A stretch of 64,000 nucleotides of DNA from Treponema sp. (GCA_016297415.1 JAEDGQ010000002.1:1-64000), one strand, 5' to 3'; positions 26,299 through 35,210 are shown, numbered from the stretch's first letter. Made by a program: numbers and translations. Notes: a model not told the origin generated them from the letters alone.

Positions 26299-27972
26299 AT
26301 GAAATCAGGTTTTAAATATATTTTTCTTTCTTTATTAGTTTGTACAACCACTTTATCCTCAGCTTTTGCAGGGGGAAAAAAAGATAAACTCTTTGATGTA
26401 ATCGAAAATGGAAGTTATAAAGAAGTTAATACCCTTATCCGTAATCACAAAGATTATGTGAATGTTACAAGGGGACCAGCAAAAGAAAACCTGCTTATGG
26501 CTGCCCTGAAAGCAGACAGAGAACTTGATGTAATTAATGTTCTCTTAAAATACGACGCAAACCCTGACAAAAAAGATAAAAATAAACGCAATGCCCTTTC
26601 CTATGCAGTTCAGTATTCATCTCATCCGGAAGTAATTGAACGGCTTGTTAAAGTCAATAATTTTTTCGATTTTTCAAAACGCAAAAGAATCAACAAAAAA
26701 GATAAAAACGGGAAAAACTGTTTTGACTGGGCAAAAGAAAACAACAACCCGGAAATGGCAGAAAAAATTCTCAGAAAATATGTAAAGGAAACTCCTGTAA
26801 AAAACGAAGCCCATACAGAAGAAATCCCTGAAGAAGAAGCTGAAAATCAGGAAGAAGAAATATCAGAAACAGTTACAGCTTCAAATCCGGCTTCTTCAAA
26901 CATTCCGCCTGTTTATTCAGAACCGGAAAAAGACTTTATTGAAGTTACAGCATCAAATCCGGCTTCCTCAAACACTCCGCCTGTTTATTCAGAACTGGCA
27001 AAAGACTTTATTGAAGTTACAGTTCCAGTTTCAGTTCCAGTTATTCCTGTTGTAAAAAAAGAAACAGAAGTTCAAGTTGAACCGGAAGAAAAAAAAGAAG
27101 TACTTCCCCCTGCTCCAGAAAAAAAAGTAACTGTAATTCCAGCTGCAGAAAAAGAAGACAAAGATGAACCACCTGCAGAACAAAAACAGGAGATTCCTTC
27201 ACCTGCACCAGTTACTCAGGTAAAAACAGTTTACTCTTCAGAGTCAGTTCCAGAAGTTAAACCATATACAAAGACATACCTTCTTGATTATGCAGAAATT
27301 GAAAGTGATGATGATCCTGTAATTGAAGATCCGTACTACGACTCAGACCATATTTACATCGAGAATCCTGATTCAAAAGATATATCTGGCCGCACAAGAC
27401 TTATGAAAGCCGCAAAAGCCGGGGACTTAAAACTTCTCGATAATCTGATTTTTTCAAAAGCAAATGTTAATTTAAAAGATAATGAGGGCTGGACTGCACT
27501 TATGTTTGCCGCCAGATTCTCTGAAAATCCAGAAGTCATTAAACTTCTTATTGCAAACAATGCAGATGTTTTTGCAAAGAACAACTACGGAATTTCAGCC
27601 CTTAAACTTTCAGCAGGCTTTAACAAAAACAGTGAAATAACACGATTGATTCTTGAAAAGCATCTGTCTCAGGACAATGAAGTCAGAAACTGTTTTATTT
27701 ATGCAATTACAAACGGTGCTCCAGTTTCTGTTATTGAAGCCTTCTGGAAAAAAGGAGCAAACCTCAATTCAATTTATGATGGAAAAACACCTCTCATGTA
27801 TGCTGCTGAAACAAACAAAGATACTCTGATTATCCACTGGCTCATTAAACATGGAGCTAAAACTACATACAAATCTACCGAAGGAAAAACTGCATTTGAT
27901 TATGCCAGAGCCAATAAAGCTCTTCCAAAAGATAAGATTTACTGGTCATTAAATTCCAGCGGAGCAAACTAA
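26299..27972 (+). CDS. Exported ankyrin-repeat protein
   Basis: About 557 residues. A signal peptide (ends SSAFA|GG) is followed by three ankyrin-like units (about residues 30-170). A Pro/Glu/Val-rich linker (about 175-345) contains a near-perfect tandem duplication beginning TASNPASSN. A C-terminal ankyrin block covers about 355-545, with clear repeats such as GRTRLMKAAKAGDLKLLDNLI and GWTALMFAARFSENPEVIKLLIANNADV. It is probably a periplasmic protein-interaction scaffold. Its stop overlaps rsmD by one base. Confidence 0.82.
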   Translation: MKSGFKYIFLSLLVCTTTLSSAFAGGKKDKLFDVIENGSYKEVNTLIRNHKDYVNVTRGPAKENLLMAALKADRELDVINVLLKYDANPDKKDKNKRNALSYAVQYSSHPEVIERLVKVNNFFDFSKRKRINKKDKNGKNCFDWAKENNNPEMAEKILRKYVKETPVKNEAHTEEIPEEEAENQEEEISETVTASNPASSNIPPVYSEPEKDFIEVTASNPASSNTPPVYSELAKDFIEVTVPVSVPVIPVVKKETEVQVEPEEKKEVLPPAPEKKVTVIPAAEKEDKDEPPAEQKQEIPSPAPVTQVKTVYSSESVPEVKPYTKTYLLDYAEIESDDDPVIEDPYYDSDHIYIENPDSKDISGRTRLMKAAKAGDLKLLDNLIFSKANVNLKDNEGWTALMFAARFSENPEVIKLLIANNADVFAKNNYGISALKLSAGFNKNSEITRLILEKHLSQDNEVRNCFIYAITNGAPVSVIEAFWKKGANLNSIYDGKTPLMYAAETNKDTLIIHWLIKHGAKTTYKSTEGKTAFDYARANKALPKDKIYWSLNSSGAN

Positions 27973-28550
27973 TGAGAATTACAGGCGGAAAATTAAAAGG
28001 AAGAAATACAAAGTGTCCTGATGGTGTTATTCGCCCTGCCATGGACCGCATGAGAGAGTCTGTTTTTGCCATTCTGGGGGATCTTTCAGGTAAAAGCTGG
28101 CTTGATATGTTCAGCGGCTCTGGAACAATTGCAATTGAAGCAGTTAGCCGTGGAGCAACTCAGGTTCAGCTTTGTGAAAAAGATAAAATCAAAATAAAGA
28201 CTGTTCTTGAAAATGTTTCCATTACAGAAAAAGAAATGGGTGTAAAAATCAACTGTCATTTTATGGCTGTTGAGCTTTTCTTAAAACGCTGCAAAGATCA
28301 GTTCGACTTTATTTTTTTCGATCCTCCTTTTCCCTATAAATTCAGAAAAGACCTTATTAAATTTGTAGATCAATACAATCTTCTTAATGAAAATGGAACT
28401 GTAATGATTCATTATCCGGAAGAAGATGCCTTACCTGAGCAGATTGGTAACCTTGTTCTTACAGATAAACGAATTTACGGCCGGTCAATTGTTAATTTCT
28501 ACAAAAAAAAGCCGGAAGAACCACCGGAACATGTAATTTTAAATTCTTGA
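27972..28550 (+). CDS. rsmD: 16S rRNA (guanine966-N2)-methyltransferase
   Basis: Modifies G966 of 16S rRNA using SAM. It begins MRITGGKLKGRNTKCPDGVIRPAMDRMRESVFAIL. LDMFSGSGTIAIEAVSRGA binds SAM (about residues 41-59), and FIFFDPPF is the catalytic (D/N)PP(F/Y) motif. Length 192 matches the family. ATG overlaps the preceding TAA by one base, so translation is coupled to the ankyrin gene. Confidence 0.93.
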   Translation: MRITGGKLKGRNTKCPDGVIRPAMDRMRESVFAILGDLSGKSWLDMFSGSGTIAIEAVSRGATQVQLCEKDKIKIKTVLENVSITEKEMGVKINCHFMAVELFLKRCKDQFDFIFFDPPFPYKFRKDLIKFVDQYNLLNENGTVMIHYPEEDALPEQIGNLVLTDKRIYGRSIVNFYKKKPEEPPEHVILNS

Positions 28551-28606
28551 CTTTGCAAACAAATGTGATAGAATTCAAAGAAGTTAATAAAATCAAGGTA
28601 AAAAAA

Positions 28607-28957
28607 GTGGATTCCAGAAATCAAAAATTTCTTAATGAAATTTCGTCACATCAAATTCCTGACGGCTTTATAAAAGTCACAGAATCCCCTCTTGGTGCAC
28701 TGTCTGACCAGCAGAAAGTTCTTCTTAACAGAAAAGGAAATGAACTTTTCAACAACGGGCGTATAGATGAAGCTACTCGTATTTTTATTACAACAGGCTA
28801 TTCAGACGGTTTAACACGGGTTGGTGATGTTTATTTTAAGAAAAATGAAACATTGAAAGCCCTCAAATTCTACAGTCTTGCCAAAAACAAAAACAGATGC
28901 CAGCCAATTATCGAAAAAATTGCTGCAACTTTAAGTTTTCTGTCTGGGGAGAATTAA
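28607..28957 (+). CDS. Small TPR-like protein
   Basis: About 116 residues from a GTG at 28607 that has AAGG eight bases upstream. The open frame extends back to 28547, so the start is uncertain. A helical pair reading LLNRKGNELFNNGRIDEATRIFITTGYSDGLTRVGDVYFKKNETLKALKFYSLAKN looks like two TPR units. The next gene, a larger TPR protein, starts three bases after its stop. Function is unknown; partner of the neighbour is inference. Confidence 0.65.
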   Translation: MDSRNQKFLNEISSHQIPDGFIKVTESPLGALSDQQKVLLNRKGNELFNNGRIDEATRIFITTGYSDGLTRVGDVYFKKNETLKALKFYSLAKNKNRCQPIIEKIAATLSFLSGEN

Positions 28958-28959
28958 AA

Positions 28960-30129
28960 ATGTCTGATGAATTAAAAATTGAAAACGATTTTCCTATGGA
29001 AGAAATCCAGCAGCCTGTTGCAGAAGCAGCTGAAGACGGAAAATCTACACAGATTGCTGAATTATCAAAAAAAGGATATCAGTTCTTAAAAGAAAACAGA
29101 GTTGATGATGCCATTGCCTCCTTCAACGAAATTCTGAACATTGAAGACAATAATAATTATGCCCTTGTAGGACTTGGTGACAGCGAAAGAAAACAGAATC
29201 ACTTCCGGGAAGCAGTAAATTTCTATTCAAAATGCCTTACTTTTCACCCTGGAAACAATTACGCACTTTTTGGTCTTGCCGACTGTTATAAGGCTCTTAA
29301 TCAATATCATAAAGCTATCGAAATCTGGGAACAGTACCTTATTCACGATGACAGAAATATTACAGTTTTGACTCGTGTTGCTGACGCATACAGAAAAATC
29401 CGTGATTTCAACAAATCAAAGCAGTTTTACCTTAAAGTTCTCGACATGGAAGAAAATAATGCATACGCCTTAATTGGTATTGGTCATCTTTATTACGATT
29501 TTAAGGAATATAAAGATGCCCTTTATTACTGGACAAAGATGCTTGAAATTAATGAAAATGCGGTAGATATCCGTGTTCTTACTTCAATTGGAAACTGTCA
29601 CAGAAAACTGAAGACTTTTGACAAAGGCGTAAAATATTTTGAAAGAGCCCTGGAAATGGATCCTGAAAATTTCTACGTTCTTTTTGGTCTTGCAGACTGT
29701 TTCCGTGGTATGAACCAGCAGTACCGTTCCGTTGAATACTGGAATAAAATTCTTAAAAACGATCCAAAAAACAAGGTTATCCTTACACGTGCAGGTGATG
29801 CTTACCGTAATACCGGTGATTATGAAACAGCAACTGAATATTACAACAAAGCAATGAATATCGAATTTGATATTTACGCAGCACTTGGACTTGCACTTAT
29901 CTGCAAAGGCGAAGGAAAATACGATGAAGCAATTGAACGGCTTTCTGCCCTTATCAGAGAAAACCAGAAAAATTATCGTCTATATATAGATCTTGCTGAC
30001 TGTTATCTCAAAAATAATCAGAAAGAAAAAGCTGTTGAATGTCTGAAAGATTTCCATAAAACAGGAATGAAAAGTCAGGCTATTTCAGAAATGCTTTCAA
30101 AAATAATGTCTGATAAATCTTTAAATTAA
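28960..30129 (+). CDS. TPR-repeat protein
   Basis: 389 residues made almost wholly of tetratricopeptide repeats, about ten units from residue 25 to 370. Typical examples are NNNYALVGLGDSERKQNHFREAVNFYSKCL and NFYVLFGLADCFRGMNQQYRSVEYWNKIL. Blocks near residues 95-195 and 240-335 resemble each other and suggest internal duplication. No signal peptide, so cytoplasmic. The ATG at 28960 has GGGGAGAA upstream. Binding partner unknown. Confidence 0.82.
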   Translation: MSDELKIENDFPMEEIQQPVAEAAEDGKSTQIAELSKKGYQFLKENRVDDAIASFNEILNIEDNNNYALVGLGDSERKQNHFREAVNFYSKCLTFHPGNNYALFGLADCYKALNQYHKAIEIWEQYLIHDDRNITVLTRVADAYRKIRDFNKSKQFYLKVLDMEENNAYALIGIGHLYYDFKEYKDALYYWTKMLEINENAVDIRVLTSIGNCHRKLKTFDKGVKYFERALEMDPENFYVLFGLADCFRGMNQQYRSVEYWNKILKNDPKNKVILTRAGDAYRNTGDYETATEYYNKAMNIEFDIYAALGLALICKGEGKYDEAIERLSALIRENQKNYRLYIDLADCYLKNNQKEKAVECLKDFHKTGMKSQAISEMLSKIMSDKSLN

Positions 30130-30158
30130 TATTAAAATGTATTAATTTTTATACATAT

Positions 30159-31232
30159 ATGAGTGACAAAATCTCTATTTCAGGCCTGCTTCCTGAAGAA
30201 ATTTCAGAGCAGCTTTCAATTACTCCATCTTTTCGCGGAAAACAGATTTTTGAGTGGATTGGAAAAGGTGTTGAATCCTTTGACCAGATGACTAATCTTT
30301 CAAAAGAACTGAGAGACCAGCTTAAGGAGAAGGCTCTGCTCCGCTCGTGTACAGTTTCAAAAGTATTAAAAGATTCTGACGGAACAATAAAACTTCAGAT
30401 TACCCTTAGGGATGATCTTGCCGTTGAAACAGTTCTTTTAACAGATAAGGAAGGACGCAAAACAGCATGCGTAAGCTGTCAGGTTGGATGTGCAATGAAC
30501 TGTGCCTTCTGTCAGACCGGACATCTTGGACTTGCAAGAAACCTTACACCTTCTGAAATTGTGGAACAGTTCTTATATCTTGAAAAACATGCAGGTCCTT
30601 TAGACAACATTGTTTTTATGGGTATGGGAGAACCTATGATGAACCTTCCTTCTGTAAGAAAGGCTATTTCTGTACTCTGCGACAAACGGGGAAGAAATCT
30701 TTCCGGAAGAAGAATTACACTTTCAACTTCTGGTGTAATTAAGGGGATTTATGATCTTGCTGATAATGGTCCCCTCATCCGACTTGCAGTTTCCCTTACA
30801 ACTGCAGACCCTGAACTCAGACAGGACCTTATGCCTATTGGCCGTACAAATCCGCTGCCAGAACTAAGAAAAGCAATTGATTACTATGCCAAAAAAACAG
30901 GAAAACGTGTTACTCTTGAAGCTGCCCTTCTCCACCATACAAATACAAGTGATCAGTCAGCACAGAATATGATTGATTTTGCAAGAGGAATAGAATGTCA
31001 CATTAATCTTATTCCATGGAATCCTGTAGATTCACTTCCTTTTTCAAGGCCCTCCAACAATGAAAGCAGACGTTTCTTTGAAAAACTTGAAAAAGCCGGC
31101 TTAAACGTAACATTAAGAACTCCAAGAGGTCAGGAAATCGGAGGTGCCTGCGGACAGCTGGGAAAAACACTTTCTGATAAAATCGGAGACGGCAAGAAAC
31201 TTTCCGGAAGCAAAGATTTTGGAAATGAATAA
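30159..31232 (+). CDS. rlmN: Dual-specificity 23S rRNA/tRNA adenine-C2 methyltransferase
   Basis: Radical-SAM enzyme methylating A2503 of 23S rRNA and A37 of some tRNAs. The 4Fe-4S motif CxxxCxxC reads CAMNCAFC near residues 109-116 after CVSCQVG. Further signatures are FMGMGEPMMN and LSTSGVI. The second mechanistic cysteine is in GGACGQL near residue 337. Length 357 is normal. Confidence 0.95.
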   Translation: MSDKISISGLLPEEISEQLSITPSFRGKQIFEWIGKGVESFDQMTNLSKELRDQLKEKALLRSCTVSKVLKDSDGTIKLQITLRDDLAVETVLLTDKEGRKTACVSCQVGCAMNCAFCQTGHLGLARNLTPSEIVEQFLYLEKHAGPLDNIVFMGMGEPMMNLPSVRKAISVLCDKRGRNLSGRRITLSTSGVIKGIYDLADNGPLIRLAVSLTTADPELRQDLMPIGRTNPLPELRKAIDYYAKKTGKRVTLEAALLHHTNTSDQSAQNMIDFARGIECHINLIPWNPVDSLPFSRPSNNESRRFFEKLEKAGLNVTLRTPRGQEIGGACGQLGKTLSDKIGDGKKLSGSKDFGNE

Positions 31233-31258
31233 TTTTTTTAACTAAAATAAAACATTAT

Positions 31259-31286
31259 TTGAATTCAATGTTTTTATTGATATAAT
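31259..31286 (+). promoter_or_regulatory. Promoter of the small ferredoxin-fold gene
   Basis: TTGAAT (31259-31264), a 16-base spacer and TATAAT (31281-31286) make a good sigma-70-type promoter about 40 bases before the start at 31328. Confidence 0.6.
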
Positions 31287-31327
31287 AAAATCAATAATTT
31301 ATTACTATGTTGCAGGAGAAATATTCT

Positions 31328-31528
31328 ATGCAGAAAAAAATATATGTTGTAGGTATGTTTGATTCAGACACATGTGCAAAAGTTGACGCTGCTGTAAAAG
31401 CAGTTGCCGGTGTTACAAACTGTATTTCCAACAGCGATAAATCACAGGTTCTTGTTGATTTTGAAGGAGCTGATGAAAACGCAATCAATGCAGCAATTTC
31501 TTCAACTGGCGTAGAAGTTCTCGGCTAA
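31328..31528 (+). CDS. Small HMA-like (ferredoxin-fold) protein
   Basis: 66-residue protein with the beta-alpha-beta-beta-alpha-beta order of heavy-metal-associated domains (KKIYVVGM, a helix, VTNCISNSDKSQVLVDF, a helix, VEVLG). The metal-binding CxxC of true HMA domains is absent: the loop reads FDSDTC with a single Cys. Metal transfer is therefore doubtful. GCAGGAG precedes the ATG. The dehydrogenase gene follows seven bases later, probably in one transcript. Confidence 0.65.
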   Translation: MQKKIYVVGMFDSDTCAKVDAAVKAVAGVTNCISNSDKSQVLVDFEGADENAINAAISSTGVEVLG

Positions 31529-31535
31529 CAGCATT

Positions 31536-32498
31536 ATGAGCGGAAAAATTAAGATAACGGTACTGGATGGACATGCAGCAAATCCTGGAGATTTAAGCTG
31601 GGATCCATTCAAAGAATATGCAGAACTTACTGTATACGACCGTACACCTTCAGAAAAGGTAATTGAAAGAATCGGTAATTCTGATGCTATTTTCTTAAAT
31701 AAAGTTCAGATTACCAGAGAAATTCTCCAGAAATGCCCTGACCTGAAATATATTGGAGTTCTTGCCACAGGATATAATGTTGTGGACTGTAAAGCTGCCA
31801 GAGAATATGGAATTACTGTAACTAATATTCCAGCCTACTCTACAGACTCCGTTGCCCAGCACGTTTTTGCTTTAATCCTCAATTTTACAAATCTTGTAGA
31901 ACAGCATAATCAGGAAGTAAAAAAAGGCGGATGGATAAAGTCCCCTGATTTCTGTTTCTGGAATTCTCCCTTAACAGAGCTTACAGGAAAAACCCTTGGT
32001 ATTCTTGGATTCGGCTCAATTGGACAGAAAACTGCAAAAATCGCCCATGCTTTTGGTATGAATGTTATTATTCATGTTCATTCCGAAAAATCATTTACAG
32101 GAAATGAAAAAACTGTTTCTCTTGAAGAGCTTTTCAAACAGAGCGATTTTCTTTCTCTGCACACTCCAATGACTGATGAAACTGCAGGTATTATTAACGA
32201 AAAAAATCTGTCATTAATGAAAAACTCTGCTATTATTATTAACACGGCCCGTGGTGGACTTGCAGATGAAAAAGCACTGTACAAAGCTCTTTCAGAACAG
32301 AAAATTGCAGGCTATGCTGCTGATGTTATTCTCCAGGAACCTATGGTTAAGGATTGTCCTCTCTTAAATGCACCTAACTGTGTCCTTACACCGCATATTG
32401 CATGGGCTCCAAAGGAAACTCGGGAAAGACTTTTTGGTATTGCCCTTTCCAACCTGAAAGCATATCTGGATGGCAGTCCAATTAATGTTGTAAACTAG
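31536..32498 (+). CDS. D-2-hydroxyacid dehydrogenase (NAD)
   Basis: 320-residue oxidoreductase related to glycerate/hydroxypyruvate and phosphoglycerate dehydrogenases. The NAD motif LGILGFGSIGQ is near residues 151-161. The catalytic residues are visible as Arg in NTARGGL, Glu in ILQEPMV, and His in LTPHIAWAP. The substrate is uncertain; glycerate dehydrogenase (hprA-like) is the closest guess. leuCD follow after a hairpin-containing gap. Confidence 0.85.
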   Translation: MSGKIKITVLDGHAANPGDLSWDPFKEYAELTVYDRTPSEKVIERIGNSDAIFLNKVQITREILQKCPDLKYIGVLATGYNVVDCKAAREYGITVTNIPAYSTDSVAQHVFALILNFTNLVEQHNQEVKKGGWIKSPDFCFWNSPLTELTGKTLGILGFGSIGQKTAKIAHAFGMNVIIHVHSEKSFTGNEKTVSLEELFKQSDFLSLHTPMTDETAGIINEKNLSLMKNSAIIINTARGGLADEKALYKALSEQKIAGYAADVILQEPMVKDCPLLNAPNCVLTPHIAWAPKETRERLFGIALSNLKAYLDGSPINVVN

Positions 32499-32554
32499 TT
32501 TTAACCTTTACTATTGCTTGTATTACTTGAAAATAAGCGTAATAAAAGTTAAAA
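32499..32554 (+). promoter_or_regulatory. Imperfect hairpin between dehydrogenase and leuC
   Basis: TTTTAAC.TTTA.TA (from 32499) pairs with TA.TAAA.GTTAAAA (to 32554), about 13 pairs with mismatches and a 20-base loop, right after the dehydrogenase stop. No T run follows. It may be a processing or attenuation site for leuCD or a weak terminator. Confidence 0.35.
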
Positions 32555-32591
32555 TCTTTAAAAATACTAAAATTCTTAAGAGGTACTAAAG

Positions 32592-33878
32592 ATGGGAAAG
32601 ACTATTGCCCAGAAAATCTTTGATTCACATCTGGTAGAAAGTCCATTTGCAGGAACTTACGTTCTTAAACTTGACCGTGTATTCTGCCACGAAATTACAA
32701 CTCCTGTTGCAATCAACGACCTTGTTGAAAGAGGTTCAGACCGTGTTTTCGATGCAACTAAAATCAAGGCTGTAATTGACCACGTAACTCCATCAAAAGA
32801 CAGTAAAACTGCAACTCAGTCAAAAATTCTTCGTGACTGGGCTCGCCGTAATAATGTGAAAGATTTCTTCGACATCGGTTCAAACGGTGTTTGTCACGCA
32901 ATTTTCCCTGAAAAAGGATTCGTTCGTCCAGGTTACACTGTAATCATGGGTGACTCACACACTTGTACACATGGTGCTTTTGGTGCATTTGCTGCTGGTG
33001 TTGGTACAACTGACCTTGAAGTTGGTATCCTTAAAGGTGTTTGTTCTTTCCGCGAACCTAAAACAATCAAATTCGTTCTTAACGGAAAACTTAAGGACGG
33101 AGTTTATGCTAAAGATGTTATCCTTCACCTTATCGGAAAAATCGGCGTAAACGGTGCTACAAACTGTGTAGTTGAATTTACAGGTCCAGTAATCGATGCA
33201 ATGGGAATGGAAGAACGTATGACTCTCTGTAACATGGCTGTTGAAGCTGGTGGTACCTCTGGTATCTGTTTCCCTGATGAAAAAACAGTTGAATACCTCT
33301 GGGAATTCATTAAAGACGAATACAAAACTAAAGAAGATGCAATTGCTGACTACAAAAAATGGCGTGATGATGATGATGCTGTTTACGAAAAAGTAATTAC
33401 AGAAGACCTTTCAAATCTGGATCCAGTATGTACAATAAATTACAAGCCAGATCAGATTAAAAAGATTTCAGAAATGAAAGGTACAAAAGTAGATCAGGTT
33501 TATATCGGTTCTTGTACAAACGGTCGTATCTCTGACCTTCGTATTGCAGCTCAGGTACTTAAAGGTCATAAACTTGCAGACGGAGTTCGCGGTATCGTTT
33601 CTCCGGCTACTCCAAAAATCTATCAGATGGCACTTAAAGAAGGTATCATCGACATCTTTATGGAAGCTGGTTTCTGTGTAACTAACCCTACCTGCGGTGC
33701 ATGTCTTGGTATGTCAAACGGTGTACTTGCTGAAGGCGAAGTTTGTGCTTCAACAACAAACCGTAACTTCAATGGCCGCATGGGTAAAGGTGGTATGGTT
33801 CACCTTATGAGCCCTGCTTCTGCAGCAGCAACAGCAATTGCTGGAACAATTACTAACTCAGAACTTTATAAAGGCTAA
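32592..33878 (+). CDS. leuC: 3-isopropylmalate dehydratase, large subunit
   Basis: 4Fe-4S aconitase-family hydro-lyase of leucine synthesis. The 428-residue length and sequence fit the LeuC2/HacA branch, which also contains homoaconitases. GDSHTCTHGAFGAFAAGVGTTD, YIGSCTNGRISDL and NPTCGACLGMSNGVLAEGE supply the cluster cysteines. Leucine synthesis is the best guess, but homoaconitate or another substrate is possible because leuA and leuB are not in the window. Confidence 0.92.
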   Translation: MGKTIAQKIFDSHLVESPFAGTYVLKLDRVFCHEITTPVAINDLVERGSDRVFDATKIKAVIDHVTPSKDSKTATQSKILRDWARRNNVKDFFDIGSNGVCHAIFPEKGFVRPGYTVIMGDSHTCTHGAFGAFAAGVGTTDLEVGILKGVCSFREPKTIKFVLNGKLKDGVYAKDVILHLIGKIGVNGATNCVVEFTGPVIDAMGMEERMTLCNMAVEAGGTSGICFPDEKTVEYLWEFIKDEYKTKEDAIADYKKWRDDDDAVYEKVITEDLSNLDPVCTINYKPDQIKKISEMKGTKVDQVYIGSCTNGRISDLRIAAQVLKGHKLADGVRGIVSPATPKIYQMALKEGIIDIFMEAGFCVTNPTCGACLGMSNGVLAEGEVCASTTNRNFNGRMGKGGMVHLMSPASAAATAIAGTITNSELYKG

Positions 33879-33919
33879 GGCTTCAAAGCCAAAAGGCGTA
33901 ATTATTTAGGAGAAATATT

Positions 33920-34453
33920 ATGAAAAAATTTGGTGGAACAGTACTGTTTCTTGATCGTTCAGATATCAATACAGACGAAATCATTCCCGCAAAATATCTT
34001 ACAGAAATTTCAAAACAGGCTCTTAAGCCATATTGTCTTGAAGACCTTAAACTTGATGGCTTCGATGCACATCGTGACGTTCCCGGCAAAAAAGTAATCA
34101 TTACCCGTGAAAACTTCGGATGTGGTTCAAGCCGTGAACATGCTCCCTGGGCTCTGGAAGTTAACGATATCAATGTTGTAATTGCTCAGAACTTCGCACG
34201 TATTTTCCGTCAGAATATGTACAACTGTGGACTTTTAGCTCTTGATATGTCTAAAAAGGACATTGATGATATGTTCCACAATTTTGCTGACAAAGATACT
34301 GAATGCAAAATCGAAGAAAAAGAAGATGGTACATGGAAAGTTAAACTCATTGCCGGTTCTTTCTCAAAAAGCTATGTATTCAAGCTTGAAGGATTTGAAA
34401 AAGCCCTCATCGAAAATGAAGGATGGGTTGGCTACGCTGAAAGCAAATACTAA
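33920..34453 (+). CDS. leuD: 3-isopropylmalate dehydratase, small subunit
   Basis: Partner subunit of the preceding enzyme, carrying the swivel domain. The key block NFGCGSSREHAPWAL lies near residues 67-81. The 177-residue length fits the LeuD2 type. It starts 41 bases after leuC with GGAG upstream and is followed by a strong terminator, so leuCD form a unit. Confidence 0.93.
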   Translation: MKKFGGTVLFLDRSDINTDEIIPAKYLTEISKQALKPYCLEDLKLDGFDAHRDVPGKKVIITRENFGCGSSREHAPWALEVNDINVVIAQNFARIFRQNMYNCGLLALDMSKKDIDDMFHNFADKDTECKIEEKEDGTWKVKLIAGSFSKSYVFKLEGFEKALIENEGWVGYAESKY

Positions 34454-34487
34454 TTAAAACCACGGTTTGACTAAATCAAAACATCGT

Positions 34488-34519
34488 AAAAAAAGCCGCT
34501 TTAATCAGCGGCTTTTTTT
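34488..34519 (+). terminator. Terminator after leuD
   Basis: Ten-base stem AAAAGCCGCT (34491-34500) with AGCGGCTTTT (34507-34516), followed by T residues. Confidence 0.88.
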
Positions 34520-34550
34520 AGTCATACTGTATTAAGAACAATAAGTTGCT

Positions 34551-34650
34551 CTTTTTGCGTTAGCGATGGTAGTACCGCGTAGCGTCCCGGAGGGATGGAG
34601 CGAAGCGGAAGTACGGACGTAGCGGCGGCAAAGTATTTTGCCGCAACGCC
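34551..34650 (-). repeat. GC-rich stop-codon-adjacent repeat (family D)
   Basis: About 100 GC-rich bases start directly after the stop codon of the CMP-kinase-like gene. Read on the minus strand it starts GGCGTTGC and ends CTAACGCAAAAA. The repeat at 61081-61173 begins and ends the same way directly after the rlmK stop. Inner palindromes such as TTGCGGCAAAAT/ATTTTGCCGCAA are visible. It may add a structured 3' end to mRNAs; that is inference. Confidence 0.65.
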
Positions 34651-35196
34651 CTACTTTTCTATAAAGCCTCTTTTTGAAAGCTCATCGAGAATAAGGTCTA
34701 CAATCTGTTCCGGATTATATTTTGCTGTGTCGATTATAAGATCTGCAAAATCGTATTTGTTGTTGTCGATGTTGTAAAGCTTCATGTAACGGCCTGAGTC
34801 CTGACTGTCCCGAAAGGCTGTAAACTTTTTGATTTCTTCAAGATTACCCCCTTCACGGTTAAATACACGACCTGCACGGGTTTCGTCACTGGCATAAAGA
34901 TAAACTTTAAGGTCTGCTTCTTTAAGCATCCAGATTGCAAGACGACTTCCCAGTACACAGCTTTCTTTAAGGGCAAGTTCTACCTGATGGCTGTCTACAT
35001 ATTTATCGTAACTGTCGTCTGTTTTGGCATTTTCAATTACCTGAGCCAGTGTAAGGCCTTTTTCTGCTGCAAGCTGGCGGAATGTATAGTTAATGAGGGT
35101 AATTCCAAGCTTTTCGCTGAGAAGTGTTGAAACTGTTGTGTTTCCGCAGCCTGATTTACCGCTAATGGCAATTCGTGTTTCTTTTTTTAATTTCAT
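34651..35196 (-). CDS. Cytidylate-kinase-like protein
   Basis: 181-residue P-loop kinase of the archaeal-type CMP kinase group. Walker A reads ISGKSGCGNTTVS near residues 11-23, and RAGRVFNREGG lies in the lid region. It probably phosphorylates (d)CMP, but this branch also includes proteins of unproven specificity. The gene begins 14 bases after the acyl-CoA ligase on the same strand and ends against a family D repeat. Confidence 0.78.
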   Translation of the reverse strand: MKLKKETRIAISGKSGCGNTTVSTLLSEKLGITLINYTFRQLAAEKGLTLAQVIENAKTDDSYDKYVDSHQVELALKESCVLGSRLAIWMLKEADLKVYLYASDETRAGRVFNREGGNLEEIKKFTAFRDSQDSGRYMKLYNIDNNKYDFADLIIDTAKYNPEQIVDLILDELSKRGFIEK

Positions 35197-35210
35197 AAGT
35201 ACTCCTTGAT

